Source: Nageia nagi (Eukaryota; Pinophyta). Taken from it: a stretch of 64,000 bases of DNA. The DNA is taken from contig JBITNC010000001.1 of NCBI GenBank assembly GCA_050084985.1, positions 53,320,001 to 53,384,000 on the forward strand. Reading direction: 5' to 3'. A model generated the notes under the pieces. It had not been told where the DNA came from. It did not search any database and saw nothing but the letters and a program-made list of their open reading frames with translations. The position numbers were made by a program, and so were the translations under genes. Positions within the stretch are counted from its first letter, which is position 1. The number at the start of each line of letters is the position of its first letter. This document shows, in pieces, positions 11,083 to 23,225 of this stretch.

Positions 11083-12385
11083 AACCATAGGGGGTCACAT
11101 TTTGGGGCAAAATGTTGTAGTCCAAGAAATTTCCAATTTTCTTCAAAATTAATTTTTTTGTAATTGAGGAGCAAACTAATGTACTTATGGAAAACTCTTT
11201 TGCAAATATAATACAAATGGCTACAAGTTGATTCAAAGTATGTTTTCATCTATGGAAGTGGTGGATTGATCTTTTTAGAATAATTTATGTAATTTGAACA
11301 TTTTCATGCCTTATCTTTGAAAACTCTTGAGTTTTAGGAGAATTTGTTTTAAATTCATCAAAATATTTGAATTATCTTGAATTGTTGCTAATTCATCACT
11401 TTCTTATTTATTTCTTAGTATTCTAAATCAACTTTCTCTTAAGACATCTTCCTAGACCTCTTATTTAAAACTATCCACCTTCACTCACACTTAGTCCACT
11501 TGGTTGCATCGATCCTATTCATAGAGTACTGATAATTAGTTTCACTTCTCTCTCATCTTTGGAATGAGTGGATAATAGTCATCCATTTCAAAGATTTGAT
11601 TGAATTAAATAAGATTTCTTACCTGATCTAAGAGAGAGAACATTTAGATAATGTTGCATTGTGACTATCTCTTTGAAATCTAGCCAATATTTGATCTCAT
11701 TCTCACTTTTTATTTTCTTTATTTTACACTTTATTTAAAAATTATGGCAACTTTTGAGCTATTGTAAGATAACACACCTCAATCCCTTCAAAAAATATGA
11801 GTTAATAGTTATTACCTCTACTACACCACTTAGCTGACTTCCAAACAAGATCTACACATTTAAAGCTCATATTAATGATACGAACTTTTTGATAGAAACC
11901 TTGGGGTATCATTCCTTACAAGAGAAATTTAGTAATGCATTCTCACCTACATGTTGGGTTGCTTTCCCTTATTGATCATATGGGCGATCATCGAGTAAGA
12001 GGAAAGGTTTCCTTCCCAACACATTTGTGCCATCATACACATCGATGCTACTATTTGGGATCCAGCATTAGAATTTCTAAAGGCATACATGCTATCATTC
12101 CAATAAAGTGTGTTATAGGAAGATTATCCTATCAAGGTCCTTATCTTCAACAAGCTCATCTCTACATATAATCTTCATCATCCAGGTAAGGTTTATAGGT
12201 ATGTATTCTTCACTTGATCCCAATCTCATTAGTGTGTTCATTATCTTAATCCATTAGTATAAATTTATTTTTTACTATTATAATCATTTCTATTTAGATT
12301 ATTGTTCTATTTTATTCATTTTTGTTGATCCATATTTATCTTAGTTAATAACAAAGATAATACATTCCTAAACCTACTCCATTTA

Positions 12386-12397
12386 TGTTATCAAAGC
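12386..12397 (+). other. degenerate primer-binding site of gypsy M
   Basis: TGTTATCAAAGC, two changes from the TGGTATCAGAGC type and one from the TGGTATCAAAGC of element N (19738-19749, minus). Followed by 'aagagccctagggtt'. Lies just upstream of the gag frame. Confidence 0.55.
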
Positions 12398-12449
12398 AAG
12401 AGCCCTAGGGTTCTTGTTAGCATTTGATCATAATATTTTGTGAGTGTGA

Positions 12450-13620
12450 TGGATATAGCAAATATCACTCCAAAAATGTTTCCTAAAATGAATGATATGT
12501 CTAAATTTCAAGTTATACTTGCAAAGGCCTCTACACCATCAGTTCAAGATAACAATAGCATTAGCGCTACCATGAGCACCAACACTAGGAATGTTAGTTC
12601 AAATATTGGGACCTTCGTGATAGAGCAATTCAAGTTATTGAAAACAAAGGTACATTTTCTTCATAATCAATTTCAAATAACTATCATCAATACTGAAGAT
12701 AATGGAAATCTTTTGAGCATGGATATTTGCAATGCAATTCTCATTGGGATTGATAAGGAACCTTAATTAGAAAAATTCAATGATGAGAGTAATCCTATAA
12801 TTATTCACCTTCATGGTTTTGAATATACAATGGAGCTTAAATGTGTAATCAATGATAATTTAAAAGCAAAGTGCTTTCCTATGAGTTTGAGTGGTGAAGC
12901 AAGAAAATGGTTTCACAATTTGGCACCAAGATCTATTACTTCATATTAGCACCAAGAATCTATTACTTCATATCAGCAATTGAAGGATTAGTTCAAGAGC
13001 CATTTTAGGTGCAATGTTAAGAAACCAATGGATTTTACATATTTGATCCATTACAAACAAGGTCAATTAGAGAAATTAAATTTAAGTTTCTCCTAGATAT
13101 ATGAATATTTGGAGATCAATAGAATAAATTATGGATGAAAAGTTCATTGTAAAGGTATTTCTTGATAACATTAATCCTCTCATTGGATCTCATGATCTTG
13201 ATTATGTTAGAGGTCTATTTACGGATATGGTTCATATGCTTATTGAAAAAAAAGGTACATGGTAAGAGTTGGTCAACTTAAGTATACATCCTCTTCCATA
13301 AGGGATCATGGTAGAAAGTCATGTCAAAAGAAACATGATACTAACGTTAATGCAGTTGAACTTGTTACACAAGACAAGAATCAAGAAAAGAAATATGAAA
13401 GTGTAAAAGATAAATTTTGCTTCCTACTCATCCAAGTAGAATGGAATATTTCCTTGAGAGAATTCTTATCAAGAGGATTCAAGGAAAAGGATATGGTACT
13501 AATGTATAAAAGTCACATTGGTATAAGGAGAGTTCCTTTTGTAGGTACCATCAAGTTAAAGGACACCATACATCAGGTTATTGTACAATGAGGAAAATAC
13601 TTAAGCAACTAATATAGATA
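12450..13620 (+). pseudogene. gypsy M gag remnant
   Basis: Frames open at 12440-12766 and 13259-13591, linked by a broken stretch. At 12880-13090 the retrotransposon gag core is clear: FPMSLSGEARKWFHNLAP, then SITSYQQLKD-FKSHF, then a KQG..E block, the usual capsid signature of plant gypsy elements. At 13541-13615 another frame reads RYHQVKGHHTSGYCTMRKIL, resembling the HxxxGHxTxxCxxLKxxI motif of Tat/Athila gags. Structural capsid protein in origin. There are stops at 12765, 12947, 12988 and later, and at least two frameshifts. No protease follows. Confidence 0.78.
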
Positions 13621-13719
13621 ATAAATGAGATCACAAAAAGATGCAATCCAATAAAATCAGGCCCGAAACATGAAATTATTTCTGATGAAAATGGAGAGCC
13701 AATGAATATATAGGTTTTT

Positions 13720-13880
13720 TTTTAAGATAAGGTTTTTTTTTTTTTAAAGAGAGGAGGGTTTTTTTTTTTGGAAAGCTAAATTTTTTTTAATAGAGCTGAT
13801 AATTTAAAAAAAAAAAAAACAAGGAATTTTTTTTTTAAATAAAAGGGGAATCTTTTTAAAAAAAAAAATAAAGATGGATT
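13720..13880. repeat. alternating T and A homopolymer tract
   Basis: About 160 bp of T runs (9-14 nt) on the plus strand followed by A runs of 9-14 nt, with small purine islands between. Low complexity; the T-then-A order allows a weak fold-back. Confidence 0.75.
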
Positions 13881-15639
13881 TTCTAAATTTTAATAAGTTA
13901 AATTTAAATCCTAAATTTTTAAAGTATATGCAATTTTAAATACAATTTTTTAAATAAAGACTTAAAATTCTTAATAATTGCCTACTTTTAAGTATGGACT
14001 AAATTATAACTTATATGCATATTTTTAAGAATTTGCTAAATTCTAACCTTAGTGTAAAATTATATTACGGAACTTTCTAAATCATACATTTAAGACAAAA
14101 AGGGAATTTGTGAATTAAATTTTTCAAGTACATGGTTTAATATCTTTTGTCTTAATGTATGGTTATTGTTATGCACACATATGCATGGATAATTTTTTTT
14201 TAAGCACAATTATTCCTAAGTGAATAAAATTTTTAAATGAATAAGGTTAAATATACACACTATGAGTTGTGAAATGTGTAAAGTTTAATGTTTGAAATGC
14301 TTGGATGAGCATAGTATTTGAAGTAGAAATTTAGACAAACATGTCTTTCAAACTTTGATGTGTACAATTCTTATTAGTTGTAATGCTATGGTGCTTGTAT
14401 ATGCACATTGTTAAAATGGAAACTTATGCATTTGCATTATAAAAATTTTGACTATATTTTTTTTATGGACTATCCTTTGGTTACAAATTAGTATTGATTT
14501 ATATTGCATAAAGATTTATTATGTGCATTGAACTATGAATTGATATTTGTGTATATCTACATTTGTCATCTATGGTTGATATGGAACTTTTTGAACTTTC
14601 AAAATTAATTTTGTTATGCTATCGTTTGAAGTAAAAGTTTGTGTAAGCTTTCTTCAAACATTACTATCCTCATTAATTGTGCACATTATTTTTATCTAGT
14701 TGGATGGTTTTTTTTTTTTTTTATTTTTGCACACATTCTTATTGGAGTAGAGTTTGTAAACTTACTCAACATTGGAATTGTTGTGCATTAATTCTTAATT
14801 TTTTTGGCTTGTACACCTTGGTTAATAAACTTGTTGGAGTGAAAAGTGTTTAAACTTTCTCCATAAGTCTTATTAAGAATATTTATAATGTAATATTAAT
14901 CTTGATTTGGAAAGGAAGTGTACAATTACCTTTGAGAAATGTACATTCCTCTCTACATTTGTAGAGCTTTGTAATTTGCTTCAACTTTGGATGAAGTTAC
15001 TTTAAGGGGGATCTAAAATGCAAGCAATACTTCCATGTTTAGAAAGTTTATCCATGTTTATAGATAGATGCCACATTTTTACTTTCATAGTGATGAAAGA
15101 ATATCCATTTTGATAGATTGTGCCACATTGCTAGCAAGTATAAAATCTAAGCATCTTTTTTTTGTTGATTATAAGTATTGGCTTTGACTTATAATGCACC
15201 ACAAATACAAGTTTTTTTTTGTTCTATGGTTAACTATAAGTATTGACTTAGCATATTTATGATGACTTATAGTGCACCATTTACTACCCTTTTTTTTACT
15301 TCCATGATGGAAGTTATATCCATAATGATGTATTGATTGCATATTGTTGGAGTAGTTAAAAAGGTTGCCCTTCTTCAAAATTGAAATTGATTCAATAGAA
15401 TTTGAATCCATGTTGGATTAATGCTATCAAATTCTATCATTTACATCTTAACTAGTAGCATGGTTAAGATGGCATCTTGACTCACTTTTGATAAATTCAA
15501 TTTTATTTAGTATGTGGTTTATGCTTTGTTTTATAAATCTTGGCTTTGTGTTTGGTCAATTTGGCATTTGTGGTTTAAAATTTAAACTTAATGATTTAGT
15601 TATATTATTTTTTGATCATTTGTGATATGGTTAAGATAA
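13881..15639. other. AT-rich, no gene recognised
   Basis: No coding signal. A 'ataagtattg.ctt..cttataatgcacca' block occurs twice (15170-15200 and 15238-15285) and matches the post-pol spacer block of copia A near 4018, so a fragment of that family is likely here. The rest has T-runs at 14702-14724 and nothing I can name. Confidence 0.5.
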
Positions 15640-16841
15640 TATGGTCACATAAGTATTTCTTTTGGTGAAGTTGTCATCAAGAGGGAGAATTAAATTATAA
15701 AATATTATGATGTGATGACACCTTCATATGCCCTCAACAAATACAAAATAATGATCTAAAATAAACAAATACAAATAAACACAAAAATCAAAAATCAAAT
15801 TTTTTTATAATGATTGATGATATTTTTTATCCTTTGGTTGAGAATGCATTTATATCACTTGGTTGATTATGCATCTAATAGTGTTTGCACATATGATATT
15901 ATTTATATCATGTTATGGATGATACATGTTGCATATGTGATATATAGTTGATAATGTATGTCATCTTGATATTGTGCATATATGATAACTTGTAGTTTTT
16001 GATCAATTTATAGATGACATCTATCTTATATGAGTGTATATGATGTATCTAATTGATCTTATTTATGAGTTTTTTATAGCTTGTAGGTTCTTTTTGAGAT
16101 TGCAGGTTACTTCGAATATGCAGCTCATGGAGGCTCATCATATCAACATGTTGTTGAATGACTACTCTTGTACAAAGAAACTATTTTTTTAGTTAATGAT
16201 TGTATTGTAAAACTATTTGTTAAAATGGTTAAGTATTTAGCCATTGTAGAACCATATATATTTTATTACTTTCTCAAAGATGTAAAAGTTTTCATCCCCA
16301 CTTGTATCTCTATGGAGGATAACTCTCTCTTACTCTTTCTCTTTGTCTTTTCGACTCTCTATCCAATATTGCATTAAGAGAAAGTGTTGAAAATTTAATG
16401 TATATTGTGTAATATTTCTCTTCAATGTAAATTCATTTAACGCTTAAAATATCTTTAAATACCTTAAAGCATTAAGAAAATAAATATAGAAACACCTTTA
16501 ACCTTACCCTTGGGTAAAAGAAAGGTTAAAGGGTAGGTTTCTTCTTATAAATAGAGAGGTACCCCTCTCATTAGAAACTTAATCAAGCATGGTAATGCAT
16601 GTCTGTAGATTTGTAAAAATGCTCATGTAAGAGCTTTGTTAAGATTTTGTAGGAGAGTTATCTTGTGAGAAGTAATAGAATGATGGTTCAAAGTGGATGT
16701 ACTTCTAAGAGATGGAGGAACCATATACATGATGTGTTATTTTTGTATGTTTATTTCTTATTTTGTTAGATGGATGAATGGCAGATTTATTGAAAAAACT
16801 TCAAGATGATCTTAGCTATATGGAATCCTTCAATTCCATCA
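15640..16841 (+). mobile_element. 3' end of copia element F (+)
   Basis: Starts with the pol-end block 'ggtgaagttgtcatcaagagggag' (near 15658), then a 710-bp post-pol spacer with 'tgatgtatctaattgatctta' near 16033, a decayed PPT (ATTAAGAGAAAG, about 16373-16384) and an LTR (16385-16841). Its 5' part is missing. F abuts sequence that matches the inside of LTR N (compare 20638), so it inserted in the 3' LTR of N. Confidence 0.8.
16385..16841 (+). repeat. 3' LTR of copia F (457 bp)
   Basis: Starts TGTTGAAAATTTAATG, ends CCTTCAATTCCATCA. Same subfamily as solo LTR G, whose minus-strand end reads the same. TATA box at 16546-16553 (TTATAAATAGAGAGG). Confidence 0.85.
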
Positions 16842-18003
16842 ATCTCCTCAATATTTGGTAGCTTTTGAAGCTAATGATGTGGCTTATCGAGCTTCTTAAT
16901 CATGGGTAGGTCTCCTTACAAATTGGCAGCTTCTACAAGTGCATGCAATTTATCTTCAAACACTTGTGCTCTTTAAACTCCATGTTTGTATGTAGATATT
17001 ACCTCCTTTGTGCAAATTTGAATTTAGTGTCTAAATGTCTAGTAGCTGGAGGTGGATTTGTTTTGCACATGGTTGGTGGCTTAAATGGAGTCTTACAATC
17101 ATCTATACTAAAGTTTTCCTCTCAAGCAGGATCGCACACAAAGACTAATGAGTTCTAATAATTATGCAACTTGATTTTATCTATGCTAATTAACTCCCTG
17201 TCTGATGGTTTGTCTACTTGCATGTAACAAAAAATAATAGTGGTAATGTAGTCTTTTACCAAACACATGGAGGAGGTTTTCCAACATGGAAAGATTAGAC
17301 ATATGGATGGTGGTCATCATGTGCAACTAAAAGGTTTTTTTAATAATGAGCATCCTCCATTTGCATGTTGATTTGAATCGAACTCAACATGGCATTAGAT
17401 CCAATGAAAAGCCTTGTTCCACACCTATGTTGACCTCTTGAACATCTACATCTATGTCAGCCTTCCAAACACACACACACCCCTATGCATTATCTCTTAG
17501 TAACATACACTTAGATGAAGTACATCGAAAATGGTCAAGAGTTTTCATCCAATCATATAGATAGCTTCCTTCAATACCACTATGGAAATACATGTCTTTT
17601 AACCTGTCAGCTTAAATACATTTTTTGGCATTTTAAAATGACATGACATTTTCATATACCAAAGTCACCTTTACATAAAATTGGCATATATTTAAACTTT
17701 AAACCCTTTTCTTTTGATATGACACTATTAAAATATGAGACCATAATTAATTACCAAGCAAAACAATTTATTTTGATATTTTAAATAACAATATTTAATT
17801 CTTATTTTATGGAAATATGGCTTCAAATCATAAAACTTCCCTTGCAGATTATAATTAAGTATAAATCATAATTTTAAACACTCTTGAAGGACCCTTTTCA
17901 TCAACATGAAATCTTAGAGAAAATACCTTTGATTTTGGAAGAGATATTTTATTGAAAAAAGAGATTACTTTTACCATTTTATGAATCCAAATTTCAAATC
18001 ATA
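16842..18003 (-). repeat. 3' LTR of N, truncated by copia F
   Basis: Matches 20638-21717 of the 5' LTR over its length. It keeps about 60 bp near 17555-17615 that the other copy has lost, and has a short (CA)n run at 17470-17482. U3 start on the minus strand is TATGATTTGAAATTTGG, where the other copy has TGTGATCCGAAATTTGG. Confidence 0.75.
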
Positions 18004-18760
18004 CCTCCCAACGAAGAAATAGCTTTTGTCCCAAAAATATTCACACTTTAACACCATTTTTGTAGGAGCATTATTGGTTCCATATCGCTACTCAAAAGTG
18101 AGATGAGGAGATTCTCCTCATACCAGCTTCAATCACCAAATGTTCTTTTCACCACCACACGGAAGAAGGTTTGATCAAGGAACCTCCATATCTTGCTTCC
18201 CAAGATTTGTTACACATGCTTCTTTCCTCACAGCTTGAGGACTCAAAAGCACATAACCCAATATCTCATCTTAAGATTTCTTTGCAAATAATCCACCAAG
18301 TGATCCAAACAACATACAAAGAGTAGTAATTATGAGCATTATCATGTGATACACAACAAGAATGTATCCAACATATAACTAGCAATTATCAAAAAATGAT
18401 AATAGATCCAAGATGAGTCATTACCTCTCCTACTTTAGATCCTCCTTGTTCCTCTGGGACATAAGGTCCACCAACATAGGCTTCTCACTTAGGATCTTGT
18501 GAGAATTCACCTTATAAAAAATTCCATCTTTCTCAAGATGATACTTGTTATGTCATTGATAGAAGACTGCATCGCACTCGTATAGCTAAGGACTTCCCAT
18601 GATGATGATTCAAAAGTTTTGGGGTAACACATCCACTGTTACTTCATCAATGAAATTTGCATTGATGCCAAACTTGATTTGGCACTATTGTGTGATCTAG
18701 AACTCTCCTGAACTACCCACTAAGTCATATAATTTGGGATGCTCCATCAAGTCTAGCCCC
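18004..18760 (-). other. 3' internal part of N after protease
   Basis: A PPT-like run at 18004-18013, then sequence with stops. The protease-linked frame continues, broken, up to about 18430 on the minus strand. There is no RT motif, so pol is absent and not merely shifted. Confidence 0.5.
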
Positions 18761-19320
18761 AACTCTGCTACGAGGTCCTGTGAAATGAAGTCATACTATG
18801 ATCCTAGATCAATGAGTGTTTCAACTCTGGTCTTTCTCACTTGCACTTTCAAATGAAATAATGCCTCTTTTTTCTTAGAAGAGAAAGGAACTCTCACTCC
18901 CCTGAGTGTTAGCTTCTTAGCACTCATACCATCATCATCATACAGAATCGGATTCTTCTCCACTGCTCTTCGTTGGATATTATGATATGCTCTCAACACA
19001 TGCCCCTTTCATCTGCATTATGAAAAAATTGCATTTTGTATATCAGGTCCTCTTTTTGATGTATCTCCCTCAACATCATGAATAACAGCAGGTTCTAAAC
19101 TCTTCTTTTCTTTAAGGTAAAACACAATTGAATATCTAAGTTCAAATGATGTAGGAGAAGAAAAGGTTGAAAAAGTTGATGAATCCAACTTAACACTCTT
19201 CTCCCTTTGGTGGTAAAAATGCCTAACAAATCTATGTGATTGCCCTTTCAAAGAGGATGGAGATGACAAAGGAGTCTCTTCTGGTTCCTTCAAACCATGC
19301 ATTATTTTGACTAGTTTGCA
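18761..19320 (-). pseudogene. gypsy N protease and gag-tail remnant
   Basis: Minus-strand frames at 19302-19018 and 18999-18796. The second reads VRKTRVETLIDLGS and continues past a stop as YDFISQDLVAELGLDL. This is the plant gypsy aspartic-protease signature (ALIDSGS.. / ..EELVKKLGL) with the active-site D-S-G changed to D-L-G. The first is a Ser-rich gag tail. A partial zinc-knuckle-like CR-KGHVLRA lies between them near 19010. Non-functional. Confidence 0.68.
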
Positions 19321-19737
19321 TCACTCTTGTAACACCTCTAGCAATTGCACTTGTGATGACCTTCTTTATCATAGAACTCACACACCAATCTCTATGTGGG
19401 TTTTTCTATAGAAACACCAAGGCTAGGAGATGAAATCTCCATAGGCATTGCAACACTCTTCCATTTGGAAGAAGCCTACATCGTCTTGGGTGACATTGAG
19501 GGAACTTTATCACTCAAAATTGATTATTTGATTTGAGCTTTATCCAATGAAGAACCTCATCCTTAAGTACTCGACATGAATCTTGTTTGAATTTCACTAG
19601 CAACCTCAATCAAATATATCACTTGGTTCTCTAACCATGTGATACACACATTATGATCACTAGAAACCATTAAGCAAGATTGGTAAAGCTACATAGCTAC
19701 CTTGTGAAAATATGGTTCCCAAACTAACAAAAACATT
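19321..19737 (-). pseudogene. short gag-like region of N
   Basis: Between PBS and protease. The minus strand shows a short MFLLVWEPYF-type start near 19727 and a cysteine/histidine cluster CEFYDKEGHHKCNC near 19370-19330, which looks like a damaged zinc knuckle. It is only about 400 bp, too short for a normal gypsy gag, so the capsid part appears to have been deleted. Confidence 0.45.
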
Positions 19738-19749
19738 GCTTTGATACCA
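19738..19749 (-). other. primer-binding site of N
   Basis: Reverse complement TGGTATCAAAGC, one change from the initiator-Met type PBS. It lies 4 bp from the proposed LTR edge at 19754. Confidence 0.7.
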
Positions 19750-19753
19750 AGCT

Positions 19754-21717
19754 TGATCTCTAAACAAGAGTGGACTACCCCCTCTCTAAATCAGATCAAT
19801 TCACACTTAGAAAATTCAAAAACTAAGTGCTTGCAAAAATAAGAGATTAGCAATTAAGATACAATAATCACACAAAACAATCATATACAATTAAGATAAG
19901 ATATACCTTAGTTTGTCCCTCTCCAACCTACATTTAGCAAAAATGCTCCTCTTGCAAAATGGTGATTACAACAAGCCACTATAGGCTCTTCTCTCTTCAC
20001 TAACTCTCTTGCTCATTAGCTCCTCTTAGGATGAGAATAAACACCTTGATAGTCTCCTTGCAGCTCTTAAACTTGCAAGTCTTTGTACTCTTGTGCATAC
20101 ACTTTGTTGATTTCCCACTTTTAAGAACTAAAAAAACCACTATCCCTGGCACTTCCAACTTGCCTTCACTTAAACAAAACTAACAGTTAAGTCTAGAGTG
20201 TTACAATTTTAGGTGACTAACAAGAAAATGGTATTTTTGAATACCCATTATTATGTTCTAACTACACCTCAAATTTTAGCTCATTTTGTTGAGCCAAAAT
20301 CCTAATATAAGCTTTCAAATAAGAAAATACACTCCCTCTAGAATGTACATGTTGCAAAATAAAACTTAGCCCAAAATTAGGACTATTCACTAATAGACTA
20401 AATCCCAACAACTTTAAGAAGATTAAATTTAATCCAATCCTTTAAACTAGGCAAGGAAAATAAAATTATGCTACTTAACAACTAATAGAAGTGATGGTCA
20501 ATGTACTTTGAGTGGTGACTAGGCAGCATTTTGACAATCACATTGATAGCTATAAACTTCTCATGGGTCCCCTTGGGACTATCTCCCTAGATGATGCCTT
20601 ATGAGGGTCTAAAAGTATGCCATAAGGATGACATGGTCTTCTCAATATTTGGTGGCCTCTGAAGCTAACGATGGTGGCTAGTCGGGCTCCTTAATCATGG
20701 GTAGGTCTCCTCACAAATTGGTGGCTTTTGCAAACGCATGCAATTTATCTTCAAACACTTGTGCTCTTTAAACTCCATGTTTGTATGCGATAGTTACCTC
20801 CTTTGCATGATTTTTGAATTCAATGTCTAAACGTATAACAGTTGGAGGCAAGTTTATTTTTCACATGGTTGGTGACTTAAATGGAGTTTGACTATCATTT
20901 ATACCAATGTTCGCCTCTCAGGCAGGATTACAAAAAAATACTAACAAGTTCTAATGATCATGCAACTTGCCTTTATTTGTGTCAGTTAACTCCCTATTTG
21001 ATGGTTCGTCTACTTCCATGTAACCAAAAATAACATTGGCAATGTAGTCTTTTACCAAACAGTGGAGGAGGTTTTCCATCGTGGATAGACTAGATAGATG
21101 GATGGCAGTCATCATGTGCGATTGAAAGGTTTTTTTAATAGCAAGCGACCTCCATTTGCACATCAATCAGGTGAATTAGACTCCACATGGTGTTAGATCC
21201 AGTAAGACCTATTCCACACCCACATTGACCTCTTAAGCATTTGCATCTACATCAACCTTCCAAACACATAGCCCCCTATGTGTTATCTCTTTGTAGCGTA
21301 CACTTAGACGGAGTACACCAGAAAGGACTTAACGTTTTCATCCTATATTTTAAAATGATGTGACATTTTCATATACCAAAGTAACCTTTACATAAAATTG
21401 GCATATATTTAAACTATAAACCCCTTTCTTTTGAACACCGCTATTAAAATCTAAGATCATAATTAATTACCAATAAAAATAATTTATTTTGATATTTTAA
21501 ATAACAATATTTAATTTTTATTTTATGGAAATATGGCTTCAAATTGTAAAACTTCCCTAGAGATCATAATTAAGTATAAATCGTAATTTTAAACACTCTT
21601 GAAGTACCCTTGTTGTCACCATTAAATTTTAGAGAAAATACCTTCGATTTGGAAGAGATATTTTATTGAAAAGAGAGATTACTTTCACCATTAAATGAAT
21701 CCAAATTTCGGATCACA
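19754..21717 (-). repeat. 5' LTR of N (about 1.96 kb)
   Basis: Minus strand starts TGTGATCCGAAATTTGG (21717) and ends ..TTTAGAGATCA (19754) before the PBS. The U3 portion 20638-21717 is matched by the 3' LTR; the U5 portion 19754-20637 has no second copy in the window. Confidence 0.68.
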
Positions 21718-22011
21718 ATAATACCAACATCTTCAACATCCATCACTATTAAGGGACCTACAATACTAGCCATTTCATCATTTGTCCTTGTTGGGTACTA
21801 ACAATACCAACATCATCATCATCCATTAGTACCAAGGGATCAACAATAATGGTAATCTCCTTCTTCCCCTCTAATCTTTATTTCCATTTCTTTTCTAATT
21901 CTTCCCCCAATCGTCATACTTATTTCTATTATCCTTCTCATTCTTCTTTAAACATTGTTATAATATTTCTTTTGATCTTTCTTCTAATCCCTCATCCTCC
22001 CACAAGGGAAT
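21718..22011. repeat. pyrimidine-rich, small tandem duplication
   Basis: 'ataccaacatc' with its surroundings occurs at 21721 and 21804 (83-bp period), followed by a CT-rich run (21850-22000) like the tracts at 26960-27490. Element I is inserted in it: CT-rich sequence resumes at 24419. Confidence 0.55.
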
Positions 22012-22348
22012 TGTTATGACCCTATAACATGTTATTCATGTTATATTTGTATTTATACCACATGTATTAAAATTAGAAGGTGAAGGGTCACAAAGGCTAT
22101 TTATATGAGGCCTTCACTATTGTAATTCATCCAAGGAATAAAATAATATTTTGAGGAGAGAATTCGTTCTCTAGGAGGTTCCCCCTTAGAAGTGGGAGAG
22201 GTGATTATATTAGCTAGTATTATATTATAGTTATTTATTATTGAGTGTTTCATATTATTGAGTGGTTTGGTGCAATTATGGTGGTTTGTAATACTTTTGT
22301 GATAATATTATTGAAGAATCCTTTATTTAAAATATCAGGTTCCTAACA
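22012..22348 (+). repeat. 5' LTR of I (337 bp)
   Basis: Starts TGTTATGACCCTATAACATG, itself partly palindromic, and ends TTCCTAACA just before the PBS. Confidence 0.88.
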
Positions 22349-22350
22349 AG

Positions 22351-22362
22351 TGGTATCAGAGC
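22351..22362 (+). other. primer-binding site of I
   Basis: TGGTATCAGAGC, two bases after the 5' LTR; exact initiator-Met type site. Confidence 0.88.
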
Positions 22363-23225
22363 ATGATCTTGGCACTTGTAGGTGGATTTGGAAAAGTTGA
22401 AGGGTTTGTTGGCTAGTTTGAGTGAATCGTTCATATCTCATGCATCTGAAGGTATTTTTAGCTAAAATTTTGAGAGTTTGCAGAAAATCGTGTAAGAAGG
22501 CTTAGTAAAAATTTTCATGCATTTTGGATCTCATTTGTAGATTTTATAAGCATTTCAATTTTCTCAATAAAATGGTTGAAGAAGGGGTTTTTGATTCGAA
22601 AATTTTGGAAGAAGTTTTGTAGATCTTCTTTCAGTCAAAATTTTAGGTCATTTGGATCAATATTAGTCAGCTTATGATAAGATTGGTGGTTCCTTTAAAA
22701 AACCCTTGATCTAAAATTGTGGAAAAAAAAGGCAAAAGTAATTGATCATATCTTTTTCATCTTTGCGAGTTGGCTTTTGAAATTTAAAGGGTTTTAGATT
22801 ATTGTATCAGGAGTATATAGTTTAAATTTTAGAATTTTTGGAGCTATTTTGACCATTTTGTATGAAGAACATTGGGTCTCTAAGATCTAGAAGGAGTAAC
22901 AGTAAAACGATCACATCTTTATCATCATTTCGAATTTGCTTCTAAAATTGTATGGGTTTTCGGATATTTGTATCAAGATTGTTTAGTAACAATTTCAAAT
23001 TGTTTTAAGAAGATTTGACTTATTTATGATAAAATTGGTGATTGCAATTTTGGTAAAAAAAAGGGGTAAAGGTGAAGTCTTCATAACTTTTGCAAATGTT
23101 ATTCAGTTTTCGATAAAATTTCATATTTGGATGGTTGTTCATGGTACCTATAACAAAAATTTCATAATTATTTCAATTGTTTTGATAGCTATTTTAAATT
23201 CTGAAAATGAATACTCCTATTCCAC

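Larger units (their letters stand above)
8009..12381 (+). repeat. candidate giant 5' LTR of gypsy M
   Basis: About 4.4 kb from TGTTGTG to ..ACTCCA, ending 4 bp before a PBS-like site. It contains a short-period array (8280-8760), a 178-bp array (9010-10560), a TATA box (11075-11082), and downstream sequence without coding capacity. No second copy exists in the window for confirmation, so the left edge could be wrong by kilobases. Confidence 0.4.
8009..13720 (+). mobile_element. Ty3/gypsy element M, 5' part only
   Basis: Candidate 5' LTR (8009-12381), a degenerate PBS (12386-12397, TGTTATCAAAGC against the usual TGGTATCAGAGC), and a gypsy gag (about 12450-13620). Downstream it dissolves into A/T homopolymer and unassigned sequence; no protease, RT or 3' LTR is visible. 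The LTR start is inferred from TGTTGTGCCCACACAACA followed by ACCCCAAAATACA, a start style common in plant Tat/Athila-type gypsy LTRs, not from a second LTR copy. The gag assignment is firm; the LTR limits are not. Confidence 0.6.
16842..21717 (-). mobile_element. Ty3/gypsy-like element N, non-autonomous
   Basis: Two long direct repeats, 16842-18003 and about 20638-21717, share most of their sequence ('atttggt.gc.t.tgaagctaa' at the left; 'gaatccaaattt' at the right). They are LTR copies of a minus-strand element: next to the left copy is a PPT (18004-18013, reverse GTTGGGAGG), and a PBS (19738-19749, TGGTATCAAAGC) adjoins the other. The full 5' LTR is thus 19754-21717; the 3' LTR has lost its U5 half at the junction with F. 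The 1.75-kb internal part codes only for a gag/protease remnant. No RT or integrase space exists, so it depended on another element. Confidence 0.75.
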
